DNA of 64,000 nt, taken from Gammaproteobacteria bacterium. Lineage in GTDB: Bacteria > Pseudomonadota > Gammaproteobacteria > Burkholderiales > Burkholderiaceae_C. The translations under genes were made by a program, and so were the position numbers. The stretch covers positions 143,056 through 207,055 of the forward strand of contig JAHJWB010000014.1 in NCBI GenBank assembly GCA_018828125.1, written 5' to 3'. The notes beneath the pieces were generated by a model. The model was given only the letters and a program-made list of their open reading frames with translations. It did no database searches and was not told where the DNA came from. Of the stretch, positions 10,527 through 18,434 are shown piece after piece (positions within the stretch are counted from its first letter, which is position 1; the number at the start of each line of letters is the position of its first letter).

Positions 10527-11021
10527 CTACCTCTGCAACTGTTGCTGGACATGCTTGAGCAGCCCTTCGCAGGCGTCTTCCACCAAGTCCAGCACCTCCT
10601 CAAACCCTTGGCTTCCGCCGTAATACGGGTCAGGCACCACCGGACTGTCGGACCGCAAACAGAATTCGGTCATGCGCCGTACCTTATGGGTCTGCCCGGG
10701 CGGACAAAGATCCTGCGCCAGCGCGAGGTTGTCCCAGTCCATCGCCAGGATCAAGTCGTACTCATCAAAGTCGGTGGCCAGCATTTGCCGTGCGCGCAGG
10801 TCCGACAGGTCGTAGCCCCGTTCTGCCGCGTGCCGCTGGGTGCGTTCGTCCGGCGCCTTGCCGGGGTGGTAGTTGTGGGTGCCCGCCGAGTCCACACGAA
10901 CCCGGTCCCCCAGACCGCTGTGCGCTGCCTTGTGGCGGAACACACCATGTGCTGTGGGGCTGCGGCAGATGTTGCCCATGCAGACAAACAGGACCGAAAA
11001 TGGGGCTGCGTGCGCGCGCAT
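10527..11021 (-). CDS. Low-molecular-weight protein-tyrosine phosphatase
   Basis: Cytoplasmic phosphatase acting on phosphotyrosine. The 164-aa protein has the P-loop C14-MGNIC-R20-S near its N-terminus and the general-acid loop VPDPYYGG (about 129-136), both diagnostic. The length is normal. The ATG at 11021 lies 16 bases downstream of the glutathione transferase stop on the same strand, so the two are probably co-transcribed. It converges with the XdhC gene with a 27-base gap. No capsule tyrosine kinase is nearby, so its substrate is unknown. Confidence 0.92.
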   Translation of the reverse strand: MRAHAAPFSVLFVCMGNICRSPTAHGVFRHKAAHSGLGDRVRVDSAGTHNYHPGKAPDERTQRHAAERGYDLSDLRARQMLATDFDEYDLILAMDWDNLALAQDLCPPGQTHKVRRMTEFCLRSDSPVVPDPYYGGSQGFEEVLDLVEDACEGLLKHVQQQLQR

Positions 11022-11037
11022 GTCAACAACCCGATGC

Positions 11038-11727
11038 TCAGGCTGACATCACCACCGGGCCGCCTTTGGCAATGCCGCGCTGGTAAGCAGGGCGCGCCTC
11101 CATGCGCTGTTGGTAGGCCTTCAGCTTGGGGCAGGCACTGGCCTTGCGGGTGCGCGACAGGGCCGCCTCTACGGCAAAACTCATCTGAAAGTCGGCCATG
11201 GTGAGGTGCTCACCTGCAAACCAGGTGTTTTGGCCCAGGTGGCTTTCCATAAAGTCGAGTGCCGTGTCCAGGTTGGGGTCGATCACCTTCTCCTGCACCT
11301 TGCCGCACAGCGCCTTGGCGATGGGTTTGACAAAAAAAGGCATGGGTTGGGCAGGGATGGCCATGAACACCAGCTTCATCACCAGCCAGTTCATCAGCGA
11401 GCCTTCGGCATAGTGCATCCAAAAGCGGCACTGGCGATACTCAGGCGTGCCGCGCACCGGCTGCAGGTGGGCCAGATCGCCGCCAGCCTGCGCGCCGTAG
11501 GTTTCCACCAGGTATTCGACGATGGCCCCGGATTCCGCAATCACCTCATCGCCATCCGTTATCACCGGAGATTTGCCCAACGGATGGATCTTTTTCAGCT
11601 CGGGCGGCGCCAGTTTTGTGGCCTTGTCGCGCTGGTAAATCTTCAGTTCGTACGGAACTCCCAATTCTTCCAGGAGCCAGAGGATGCGCTGCGAGCGCGA
11701 GGTTTCGAGGTGGTGGACAGTGATCAT
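11038..11727 (-). CDS. Glutathione S-transferase
   Basis: Conjugates glutathione to electrophiles or reduces peroxides. The 229-aa protein has a thioredoxin-like N-terminal domain (about 1-80) with HHLETSRSQR at the active-site loop, HPLGKSPVI for the cis-Pro, and the gamma-glutamyl contact ESGAIVEYL. The all-helical C-terminal domain follows (TMADFQMSF). The start at 11727 (MITVHHLE) is chosen because upstream residues do not resemble the family; an ATG at 11736 is also possible. The 240 bases upstream hold no gene. Confidence 0.9.
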   Translation of the reverse strand: MITVHHLETSRSQRILWLLEELGVPYELKIYQRDKATKLAPPELKKIHPLGKSPVITDGDEVIAESGAIVEYLVETYGAQAGGDLAHLQPVRGTPEYRQCRFWMHYAEGSLMNWLVMKLVFMAIPAQPMPFFVKPIAKALCGKVQEKVIDPNLDTALDFMESHLGQNTWFAGEHLTMADFQMSFAVEAALSRTRKASACPKLKAYQQRMEARPAYQRGIAKGGPVVMSA

Positions 11728-11967
11728 CCGGTGCATCTTATTCAATATGCGCTGCATACACACTTGGATGGCGACGTCGCAGTGTCTTGTTGCGAGCGCT
11801 ATTGCGTGCGACCCAGCCCCGGGCATAACCGCTGCGCATGCGCGGTGCTCGCTAGGACGATTGCGAAGGGGGCGGTCGGGGCCCAGGTTGTTAAGCGCTG
11901 ACTTTCATCCTCGGCAGCCCGTTTGCCTGAGCGTGTGTGCTTGCCGCGCTAACGGCTAGAGAGCGTG

Positions 11968-12711
11968 TCAGAGCCGCGCCAGGAAAGCCCGCAGCTCCAG
12001 CCAGTGCTCCACACATTGCCCTGCTGCCAAATGGGAGGCAGAAGTTTCGAGTTGCTGCGCTCGCACACTTTCGGTTGGGTGACCAAGTGTCAGAAGTACC
12101 GTGGCCAGACTGTGCGCAAGGCGGCGCAGAGCGGGCCAGTCCTGCGCCGCGCAGGCGGCGTCCCCCAGTTTTACATCTGCATGAAACTGGTGCAGGCAGC
12201 TGTCCTTGTAGGCCTTGAAAAGGAAGGCATCACCGGCGAAATGGGTCGCAATGGCGTGCGCCTCATCGGTTTCTGCGCTCGTGGCACTGATCGGATCAGA
12301 GTCATTGCCTGTCTGCGCAATGGCTGGCAGATCGGCCGTGAGATGGAGCGCGTCGCGTACACACGTTTCCAGGTCCAGCACGGAGGCTGGCTTGGATAGC
12401 ATGCGCCACACGTTCATGGCAACCAGCTGTTCACGCACCACAGGCGTAAGCCCCGCGCTGAACACTGCGACTGGCACTGTGCGGCCCAGCGCTGGTCCGT
12501 CGAGCAGTTTCCGCACCAGATCGATGCCCGATTCTCCGGGCAGCATCAAGTCTGTGATGATCAAATGCACCCCGCCGGAGCGCAGGGCCTGCATGGCATC
12601 CGGTACGTTGCTGCAAGTCACCAGTTTAATGGGGAGCTCGTCCAGCGCCATCTGCACAAAGCGGGCAATGGAGGTGTCGTCCTCGACCAGCAGCACCCGG
12701 GGCTGAGTCAT
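11968..12711 (-). CDS. Response regulator with receiver and HPt domains
   Basis: The 247-aa protein has an N-terminal receiver domain (about 4-122; acidic pocket EDD, phospho-acceptor D54 in TDLMLPGE, Lys in SKP) and a C-terminal histidine phosphotransfer helix bundle with H200 in RRLAHSLATVLLTLG. It could relay phosphate between a histidine kinase and a final receiver. There is no DNA-binding or enzymatic output. Its ATG overlaps the stop of the HTH-receiver gene (ATGA at 12708-12711), so the two are coupled. The nearby kinase gene (15524-18055) lacks both receiver and HPt domains and is a natural partner (inference). Confidence 0.85.
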   Translation of the reverse strand: MTQPRVLLVEDDTSIARFVQMALDELPIKLVTCSNVPDAMQALRSGGVHLIITDLMLPGESGIDLVRKLLDGPALGRTVPVAVFSAGLTPVVREQLVAMNVWRMLSKPASVLDLETCVRDALHLTADLPAIAQTGNDSDPISATSAETDEAHAIATHFAGDAFLFKAYKDSCLHQFHADVKLGDAACAAQDWPALRRLAHSLATVLLTLGHPTESVRAQQLETSASHLAAGQCVEHWLELRAFLARL

Positions 12712-13391
12712 GAAGACGCCTTCGGGGACTGCAGGCATGCAGAGAGCGCCGCTGGCAACTCGGCCACCAGGCGCGGCTTGTGAATGACCTGAACACCTTG
12801 CAAGGCGAATGCGTATGGCTCTCGCTGCTCTTCGTCCAGCGAGGTCACGACGATCAGATGGCTGCGCGCAAATTGGGACTGCGAGCGCAGCGCCGTGATC
12901 AGCGTTGCGCCGTCAATGCCTGGCAGCAGGATGTCCACAATGAGCACGTCCGGCTGTGTCTGGCCATACATGGCAAGACCGGCAATTCCGTCGTTGGCCA
13001 CATGCAGCACAACGCCAGGGAAATGCTGCTGCACGATCAGGCCCACCAAGTTCTGGAAGTGAACGGAGTCCTCGATCAAAAGAATCTGTTTTACGCCGAC
13101 CGCCGCTTTGACGGATGGGGAGGGATGTCGCTTGGCTGAAACGTTTTCGCGACCGGCGAGGACAGGAGGCGTTGCATTGTCGGCCCCGGTATGGCCGCGG
13201 GCACTGATCCAGCGCTCTACCGATGCGCGCGAAATTCTTCGATGCCCCCCCGGCGTTTTCCAGGCTTCTAGTTCATTGCGATCCACCATCAGCTGGACGG
13301 ACCGCACGGCCATGCCAAGCATCTTGGCGACCTCCAGTGTGGTGCAGTGGTCGAGGGGCGGCTGTGAGGGGGTGTAGGTGTCAGATTGCAT
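12708..13391 (-). CDS. Excisionase/MerR-type HTH fused to a receiver domain
   Basis: Unusual regulator architecture: a small winged helix of the excisionase/BldC type sits at the N-terminus (about 15-62, ending TPGGHRRISRASVERW), followed by a linker and a C-terminal receiver (about 101-225; D153 in IVDILLPG, Lys in IHKPR). DNA binding in front of a receiver is the reverse of the common order. The ATG at 13391 gives 227 aa; a TTG at 13412 would add seven residues. Divergent from the CheY-like gene across an AT-rich gap with palindromic sequence, it may control that operon (inference). Confidence 0.85.
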   Translation of the reverse strand: MQSDTYTPSQPPLDHCTTLEVAKMLGMAVRSVQLMVDRNELEAWKTPGGHRRISRASVERWISARGHTGADNATPPVLAGRENVSAKRHPSPSVKAAVGVKQILLIEDSVHFQNLVGLIVQQHFPGVVLHVANDGIAGLAMYGQTQPDVLIVDILLPGIDGATLITALRSQSQFARSHLIVVTSLDEEQREPYAFALQGVQVIHKPRLVAELPAALSACLQSPKASS

Positions 13392-13431
13392 GGCTTGCGC
13401 ATTTTGGCGCAAATTTTCTTGTATTTGAACT

Positions 13432-13469
13432 TGTATTTGATAAATATGATTGATATGATTGAATCAATC
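13432..13469. promoter_or_regulatory. AT-rich divergent control region with palindrome and direct repeats
   Basis: Between the divergent HTH-REC and CheY-like genes the DNA turns markedly AT-rich. TTGTATTTGA occurs twice in tandem on the + strand just before and into this stretch (about 13418-13441). ATGATTGAT/ATGATTGAA follow, and GATTGAATCAATC at 13457-13469 is a perfect 13-base palindrome. It is a candidate operator for the HTH-receiver protein; no clear -35/-10 could be assigned. Confidence 0.4.
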
Positions 13470-13535
13470 GCAAAAATCACCCAATAACTTGGTTTTTGCT
13501 CGCTCAAATGATTTCGCCCAAGGAGAAGTGATCCC

Positions 13536-13907
13536 ATGAAAAAAATCCTGATCGTCGAAGACCACATGGACATCCGCAAGCTGCTCAGAATGACCCTGGA
13601 GTTTGATGATTTTGAAATCCACGAAGCCGATACTGGTGATGCAGGTTGGGCAAAGGCGCAAGATCTTCGGCCTCACATGGTTCTGCTGGACGTGATGATG
13701 CCGGGAGCGCTCAATGGGCTGGATGTGTGCCGCCTCATCAAAAATGATCCCCGGATGCGGCACACGAAAGTGATCATGTTGACAGCGCGGGTCCAGGCGG
13801 CGGACCGGGAAGCGGGCGCGGCGGCGGGTGCTGATGACTACCTCATGAAGCCGTTCAGCACACTGCAGGTGCTGGAGACTATCTATCGCATGGAGGCCGC
13901 GCTGTGA
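13536..13907 (+). CDS. Single-domain CheY-like response regulator
   Basis: The 123-aa protein is a stand-alone receiver: acidic pair E8-D9, phospho-acceptor D52 in LLDVMMPG, Thr in MLTA and K105 in MKPFS. There is no output domain, so it should act by protein contact or as a phosphate sink or shuttle. The ATG at 13536 has AAGGAGAAG about 8 bases upstream. The next gene starts at a GTG overlapping this stop, so the receiver and the HD-GYP protein are likely one functional unit. Confidence 0.92.
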   Translation: MKKILIVEDHMDIRKLLRMTLEFDDFEIHEADTGDAGWAKAQDLRPHMVLLDVMMPGALNGLDVCRLIKNDPRMRHTKVIMLTARVQAADREAGAAAGADDYLMKPFSTLQVLETIYRMEAAL

Positions 13908-14680
13908 ATGCCGAGTGCCCCGGACCGGACTGCCCTTTGAGGGACGGTCAGATGCGGCAATTTGACGAAGAGGCGGGAGCGCAGATGGAGTGTTTTGTGC
14001 AGGATTTCCGGCGCATGTACCGCGAGCGAAATGAAGCTTTGCGCGAGGTGACGCGGGCCCATCAGGCAGGGCTGCTGCAGCTTTCCCTGGCAGCAGAAAA
14101 AAAGGATGACGATACAGGGGTGCACATTGTGCGGATGGGGTATTTGGCAGAGGCGCTGGCACTTTGCCTAGGCCAAAGCCCCGCATACGCCAGGATGCTG
14201 CGCCAAGCCGCACCCATGCACGATATTGGCAAGATCGGAATTCCGGACAGTGTGCTGAAGAAGCCCGGCCCGCTGACCGACGAGGAAAGACAGGTAATGA
14301 ACACGCACGCAGCGATGGGTGCAGAGATTCTGGGGCGATCACACATTCCTGTTTTTCTCATGGCGTCCGAGCTTGCGCTGACCCATCACGAGCGCTATGA
14401 CGGCACCGGATACCCTGCTGGACTTGTGGGTGATGCGATACCTCTGTCGGGTCGGATCACGGCAGTGGTGGATTTTTTCGATGCTTTGACGATGGATCGT
14501 GTGTACCGACCTGCTTTCACGGTAGAACGTGCTTTGTCCATGCTGGTTGCAGAGAGTGGCGCTGCCTTTGACCCCATGGTGGTGAATGCATTCTTGGCCC
14601 ATGCAGAAGAAATTGATGCCTTGCGCTGCCGGATCACGCGTGAGCGACCATCCTTCGAGGCCTTGATTGACTCCTTGTGA
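13904..14680 (+). CDS. HD-GYP domain protein, probable c-di-GMP phosphodiesterase
   Basis: HD-GYP proteins hydrolyse cyclic di-GMP. The 258-aa protein has a short Cys-containing N-terminus and a helical, Arg/Glu-rich segment (about 20-65). An intact HD-GYP domain follows: TGVHIVR (71-77), H106-D107 in MHDIGKIGIPD, H161-H162-E163, and YDGTGYP (165-171). The GTG at 13904 overlaps the stop of the CheY-like gene in GTGA, so the receiver probably regulates it in trans. In many relatives the receiver is fused to HD-GYP; here it is split in two genes. Confidence 0.9.
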   Translation: MNAECPGPDCPLRDGQMRQFDEEAGAQMECFVQDFRRMYRERNEALREVTRAHQAGLLQLSLAAEKKDDDTGVHIVRMGYLAEALALCLGQSPAYARMLRQAAPMHDIGKIGIPDSVLKKPGPLTDEERQVMNTHAAMGAEILGRSHIPVFLMASELALTHHERYDGTGYPAGLVGDAIPLSGRITAVVDFFDALTMDRVYRPAFTVERALSMLVAESGAAFDPMVVNAFLAHAEEIDALRCRITRERPSFEALIDSL

Positions 14681-14715
14681 GGCCCTTTGCAACCCCTGGA
14701 ACGGGATCCAATGAA

Positions 14716-15522
14716 ATGAATGCGAAAAACATCATCGTGGGCCGAGCTTCGTTGGTCCTCGGCATATACCTAGCGCTGAGCGCAGCCCCTGCTTTTGCAG
14801 GGGCCGTTTTGGAAAGAGTGCAGACCGGGGCAACGGTCAAAGTCTGCATCTGGCCGGCTTACTACGGCGTCACCTACCGGCACCCGCGGACGCAGGAACT
14901 GAATGGAATCGACATTGAACTGGCCGCTGAACTGGGGCGCGACCTGAAAGCCAAAGTCGAATTTGTGGAGTCTTCTTTTCCGACGCTCATCGACGACTTG
15001 ACCCTCGACCGGTGCGACGTGGCGATGTTTGCAATCGGCATATTGCCTCAGCGGGCCGAAAAATTGGCGTTTACCCAACCTTATCTGCGCAGCGACATTT
15101 ACGGCATCACGACCAAGAGCAATGCCGTCGTCAAACAATGGACCGATATTGACAAACCCGGTGTGATGGTGGGTGTCCAGGCGGGGACCTTCATGGAGCC
15201 GGTGATGGCTCAGAGCCTCAAGAAAGCCACCCTGGTGACGGTAAAACTCCCCGCCACACGCGAGCGGGAACTGGTGGCAGGCCGCGTCGATGTGTTCATG
15301 ACCGACTACCCCTACAGTCGACGGCTGTTGGACAACGCAGACTGGGCTCGGCTCATCGAACCGCCGCAACCATTCTTCGTTTTGCCATATGGCTATGCGG
15401 TAAAACGCGGCGATGAAAGTTGGCTGACCACCATGGATGCTTTTGTGACCCGCATCAAACGGGACGGACGATTGAAGGACGCGGCTGGTCGTCATGGCCT
15501 TGACGCAATTGTGGTTCGCTGA
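14716..15522 (+). CDS. Periplasmic substrate-binding protein, family 3 (amino-acid type)
   Basis: Predicted periplasmic binding protein of the SBP_bac_3 type. A signal peptide covers residues 1 to about 28 (ending SAAPAFAG); no lipobox. The domain starts KVCIWPAYYGVTYRHP and has the family pattern LNGIDIELAAELGRDL and FTQPYLRSDIYGI. The ATG at 14716 is preferred over the GTG at 14677 because it opens directly into the signal peptide. No permease or ATPase gene is adjacent. The histidine kinase gene starts one base after this stop, so it may be a ligand-sensing partner and not a transporter component (inference). Confidence 0.88.
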   Translation: MNAKNIIVGRASLVLGIYLALSAAPAFAGAVLERVQTGATVKVCIWPAYYGVTYRHPRTQELNGIDIELAAELGRDLKAKVEFVESSFPTLIDDLTLDRCDVAMFAIGILPQRAEKLAFTQPYLRSDIYGITTKSNAVVKQWTDIDKPGVMVGVQAGTFMEPVMAQSLKKATLVTVKLPATRERELVAGRVDVFMTDYPYSRRLLDNADWARLIEPPQPFFVLPYGYAVKRGDESWLTTMDAFVTRIKRDGRLKDAAGRHGLDAIVVR

Positions 15523-15523
15523 C

Positions 15524-18055
15524 ATGAAATTGTTTCGCCGACGCGTCTGGAACGAACTGGGTTCATGGCTTTCACAAACCAGTCATCTGGTGCTGATCGG
15601 CGGCGGCGCCTCTGCCATGTTGACATTGGCCGCCGTGACTGCGTTGGCGGTCAATGATTTTCGTGCTGCGCGGACTAACAGTGAGAACCATACTGCCACG
15701 CTTGCGCGCGTGCTGGAGGACCAGGCCACCCGCACGCTCGTTACTGTCGAGCTTGCGCTGGAGGCTCTTTCGAGCTCGCCTGCGCTTAACGCTGCGGCGA
15801 CAGACCCGCGCAACATGGCCGACGCGCTGAATCAGGCTTTGGTGAGCCTGTCTTTTTTGCGAGGTCTGGCTGTGGTGGATGCCGGTGGACGCGTGGTGGC
15901 CAGCACACTGGCACAGGATGCCGAAATTTTTGTGGACATGGACAAACTGGGTCCCAAAGTCATGCCCGGCCAGAGCGCGTTGGGTGGCTTTCTGGCAGGC
16001 CGCAGCTTGCAAAGCATCCGGTTGCGTGGAGAGCCAATAGATGCCCCGGCGGGTGTGGGCTACATCCCGTTTCTGTATGGATACACCAATGAAGCCGGGC
16101 ATGTTCTTACCCTGGCCGCGCTGATCAATCCCGATGCGTTGTCGAACTTTCAGCGTTTGGCGCTGGAGTCCGAGCCTTTCGACTCCGTTCTTACGTCGTA
16201 TGACGGGCAAATTCTGGCTAGCTCTGGTGGTGCTGCTTCCTTGGTAGGGCAGACCGTTGGGCACATACCCGTGTTCAATCAGTTCCTGCCCAAGCAGGAG
16301 CACGCCACTTATCTAGGCGCTGGGGTGCTGGGTCTTCAACAGATCCTGAGCTTCCGTGCGTCGGGAACCAAGCCTTTGGTTGTCATTGTTGAGCAGTCTT
16401 ACCGTGCGGCTGCCTGGGATTGGTTTGCCAACGCACGGGCGCTTATCGGCATCGGCATAGCGCTGATATTGATGGTGGTGGGCTTGGCCGTTGCTGTCTG
16501 GCGGGGCGTGCGCACCCGCGAATACGCCCAGCAAGCGGTACTGGGTGCACAGGCGCGTATCGCCCAAAGTGAACACGAGCTGAAGGTGTTGATGCGCAGT
16601 GTGCAAGAGTTGATCTTTCGTACAGACTTGCGGGGCGTCATCACATACGTCAATGCCCACTGGACCGCCTTCACGGGGGACGACACCAGCCGTGCGATCG
16701 GACAGCGATTGCAAGAAATCGTCGCGCCCGAAAGTCGCAAAGATGTCATCAACGCGCTGGACCCCGGTTCCGACGAGGGTGTGCGTGTGTGCCAAGTGGT
16801 TGCCCGCTTTGCGCCCGGGCGCGAGTTGATGTTCCAGATGGCGGTGGTCCCGCTGCGGGTGGACGGTCGCGTGGTTGGCTTTGCGGGGAGTGCGGTGGAT
16901 GTGACAGAGCGCTGGGTGGCCCAGCATCAGTTGCAGGCGCAAATAGCTTTCCAGGACCTGCTGCTGGAGACGAACCCTCTGCCCATCTCCGTGATCGATG
17001 CCGAAGGCCGCGTGGTGCGAGTGAACCGGGCATGGGAGGAGTACAAAGGTCGCCCCCGTGCGTCGGTGATGGGTCGCGAGTTGATCACGTTCCTTCCCCC
17101 AGAGGAGGCCAAACTACATGAAGCAGCCGACGCGCAACTTTTGCGTTGGGGTGGGCGCACCTACGTGGAAACCAAGGTGCTGCATGGAGACGGTTCGCGC
17201 CGGGACACACGCATCGCGAAGTCGGCCATTTCGGATGAGCACGGGCGTATGACTGGGGTATTGAGCATTCTGATGGATGTGAGTGAGTTTCGCGCAGCAG
17301 AGCGGGCAACCGAGGAGGCGCGAGATGCGGCAGAAGAAGCCTCGCGGTCCAAGTCCGAGTTCGTCGCCAATATGAGCCATGAACTGCGCACGCCATTGCA
17401 GTCCATCCTGGGTTTTGCCGAGCTGGGCATGCTGCGCGGGAAGGCCACCCCCAAGCTTGCTGGAATGTTTGAGGACATCCATTCGGCAGGTCAGCGCATG
17501 CTCACCCTGGTGAATGATCTTCTGGACGTGTCCAAGCTCGAAAGCACCGTGGGGACATTTCACATGGAGCGCCTCGACCTGCGCGGCGTAGTGCGCCCGG
17601 TGATCAGGGAACTGGAGCCCTTGCTTGCGCGCAGCCATTTGATGATGGACCTGCGCTTGTCCGATATGCCATTGGTGGCCAAGGCCGACCCAGTGCGTTT
17701 TCAGCAGGTAATCCGCAACGTGGTGGCCAATGCCATCAAGTTCTCGCCCCCGGGTAGCACCATCACCCTGGAGGGGCGAATGGACTCCAAAGACCAGGTG
17801 CATCTGGTGATTCAGGACGAAGGCCCAGGGATTCCGGAGACCGAGCTGGGCCGCATTTTTGAGGCATTTGTTCAGTCCAGCAAGACCAAGGATGGCTCTG
17901 GAGGTACAGGGCTGGGCTTGGCGATTTGCCGCAAGATTGTGGAGGCGATGGGCGGTCAGATTTATGCCCGCAACGTGCCCGCCAGTGGGGCCGCCTTTCA
18001 CATCGTGTTGCCCGCGCGAGGGCAGTCTGAAACCCTGCCTGCGGCGCTGGAGTAA
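15524..18055 (+). CDS. Membrane PAS-containing sensor histidine kinase
   Basis: The 843-aa kinase has one membrane helix (about 20-42), a periplasmic sensor of some 250 residues resembling a dCache fold (LVTVELALEAL early in it), and a second helix (about 305-326). Two PAS domains (about 360-475 and 490-600) follow, then a HisKA helix with H619 in MSHELRTP and a HATPase domain with NVVANAIKF, DEGPGIP and GGTGLGLAI. It has no receiver or HPt of its own. The ATG at 15524 gives one base of space after the binding-protein gene; an upstream GTG at 15494 would overlap it. Signals to the neighbouring receivers are likely. Confidence 0.9.
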   Translation: MKLFRRRVWNELGSWLSQTSHLVLIGGGASAMLTLAAVTALAVNDFRAARTNSENHTATLARVLEDQATRTLVTVELALEALSSSPALNAAATDPRNMADALNQALVSLSFLRGLAVVDAGGRVVASTLAQDAEIFVDMDKLGPKVMPGQSALGGFLAGRSLQSIRLRGEPIDAPAGVGYIPFLYGYTNEAGHVLTLAALINPDALSNFQRLALESEPFDSVLTSYDGQILASSGGAASLVGQTVGHIPVFNQFLPKQEHATYLGAGVLGLQQILSFRASGTKPLVVIVEQSYRAAAWDWFANARALIGIGIALILMVVGLAVAVWRGVRTREYAQQAVLGAQARIAQSEHELKVLMRSVQELIFRTDLRGVITYVNAHWTAFTGDDTSRAIGQRLQEIVAPESRKDVINALDPGSDEGVRVCQVVARFAPGRELMFQMAVVPLRVDGRVVGFAGSAVDVTERWVAQHQLQAQIAFQDLLLETNPLPISVIDAEGRVVRVNRAWEEYKGRPRASVMGRELITFLPPEEAKLHEAADAQLLRWGGRTYVETKVLHGDGSRRDTRIAKSAISDEHGRMTGVLSILMDVSEFRAAERATEEARDAAEEASRSKSEFVANMSHELRTPLQSILGFAELGMLRGKATPKLAGMFEDIHSAGQRMLTLVNDLLDVSKLESTVGTFHMERLDLRGVVRPVIRELEPLLARSHLMMDLRLSDMPLVAKADPVRFQQVIRNVVANAIKFSPPGSTITLEGRMDSKDQVHLVIQDEGPGIPETELGRIFEAFVQSSKTKDGSGGTGLGLAICRKIVEAMGGQIYARNVPASGAAFHIVLPARGQSETLPAALE

Positions 18056-18119
18056 TGCGACTGTTCGGTGCGGCTTGTCAGCAGGCAAGTTGAAAGCCTT
18101 GTACAAGCCGCAAAAAAAA

Positions 18120-18148
18120 CAAAGCCCTCAGATGAGGGCTTTGTTTTT
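18120..18148. terminator. Rho-independent terminator, bidirectional
   Basis: CAAAGCCCTC (18120-18129) and GAGGGCTTTG (18134-18143) form a perfect 10-bp stem with a 4-base loop. TTTTT follows on the + strand (18144-18148). A run of eight A at 18112-18119 precedes it and gives the T-run on the opposite strand. It can end both the kinase operon and the small gene converging from the right. Confidence 0.92.
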
Positions 18149-18179
18149 GGTAAGGGGGCTCGGAGCACCCCTTGGCGAT

Positions 18180-18350
18180 TCAGCCGCCCTTTTTGGAGCG
18201 CTTGCCAGGGTTCTTCTTGCTGCGGGTTGCAACACCGCGCTCCAGGCTCACTCGCTGGCCACGGCCGCCGGTGCGCAGGGTGAAACCGGGCAGGGGCTTG
18301 GGTTGGGGGGTGTGCTTGCGGTCTGCTTCGGTGACGATCTTGTTGCCCAT
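18180..18350 (-). CDS. Small basic protein of unknown function (56 aa)
   Basis: A clean frame of 57 codons runs from ATG at 18350 to TGA at 18180. It starts MGNKIVTEADRKH, has a central TLRTGGRGQRV and ends in a strongly basic RSKKNPGKRSKKGG tail. Codon use matches the neighbours and a strong terminator lies 30 bases beyond the stop, both of which favour a real gene. The basic Gly/Lys tail could bind nucleic acid or the ribosome (inference). I do not recognise the family. Confidence 0.7.
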   Translation of the reverse strand: MGNKIVTEADRKHTPQPKPLPGFTLRTGGRGQRVSLERGVATRSKKNPGKRSKKGG

Positions 18351-18434
18351 GGTAGGTCTCTGAGATAGTGGAAAAAAGAGTGATATTAGGCCACAGCCGG
18401 GTTGTCAGGCTGTCGGTCGGTGTTTTGCTGGCCT

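Noticed and set aside
14716..15522. Component of a polar amino-acid ABC importer
   Set aside because: No permease or ATPase gene is close, and the next gene is a kinase one base away; a sensor role is preferred but unproven.
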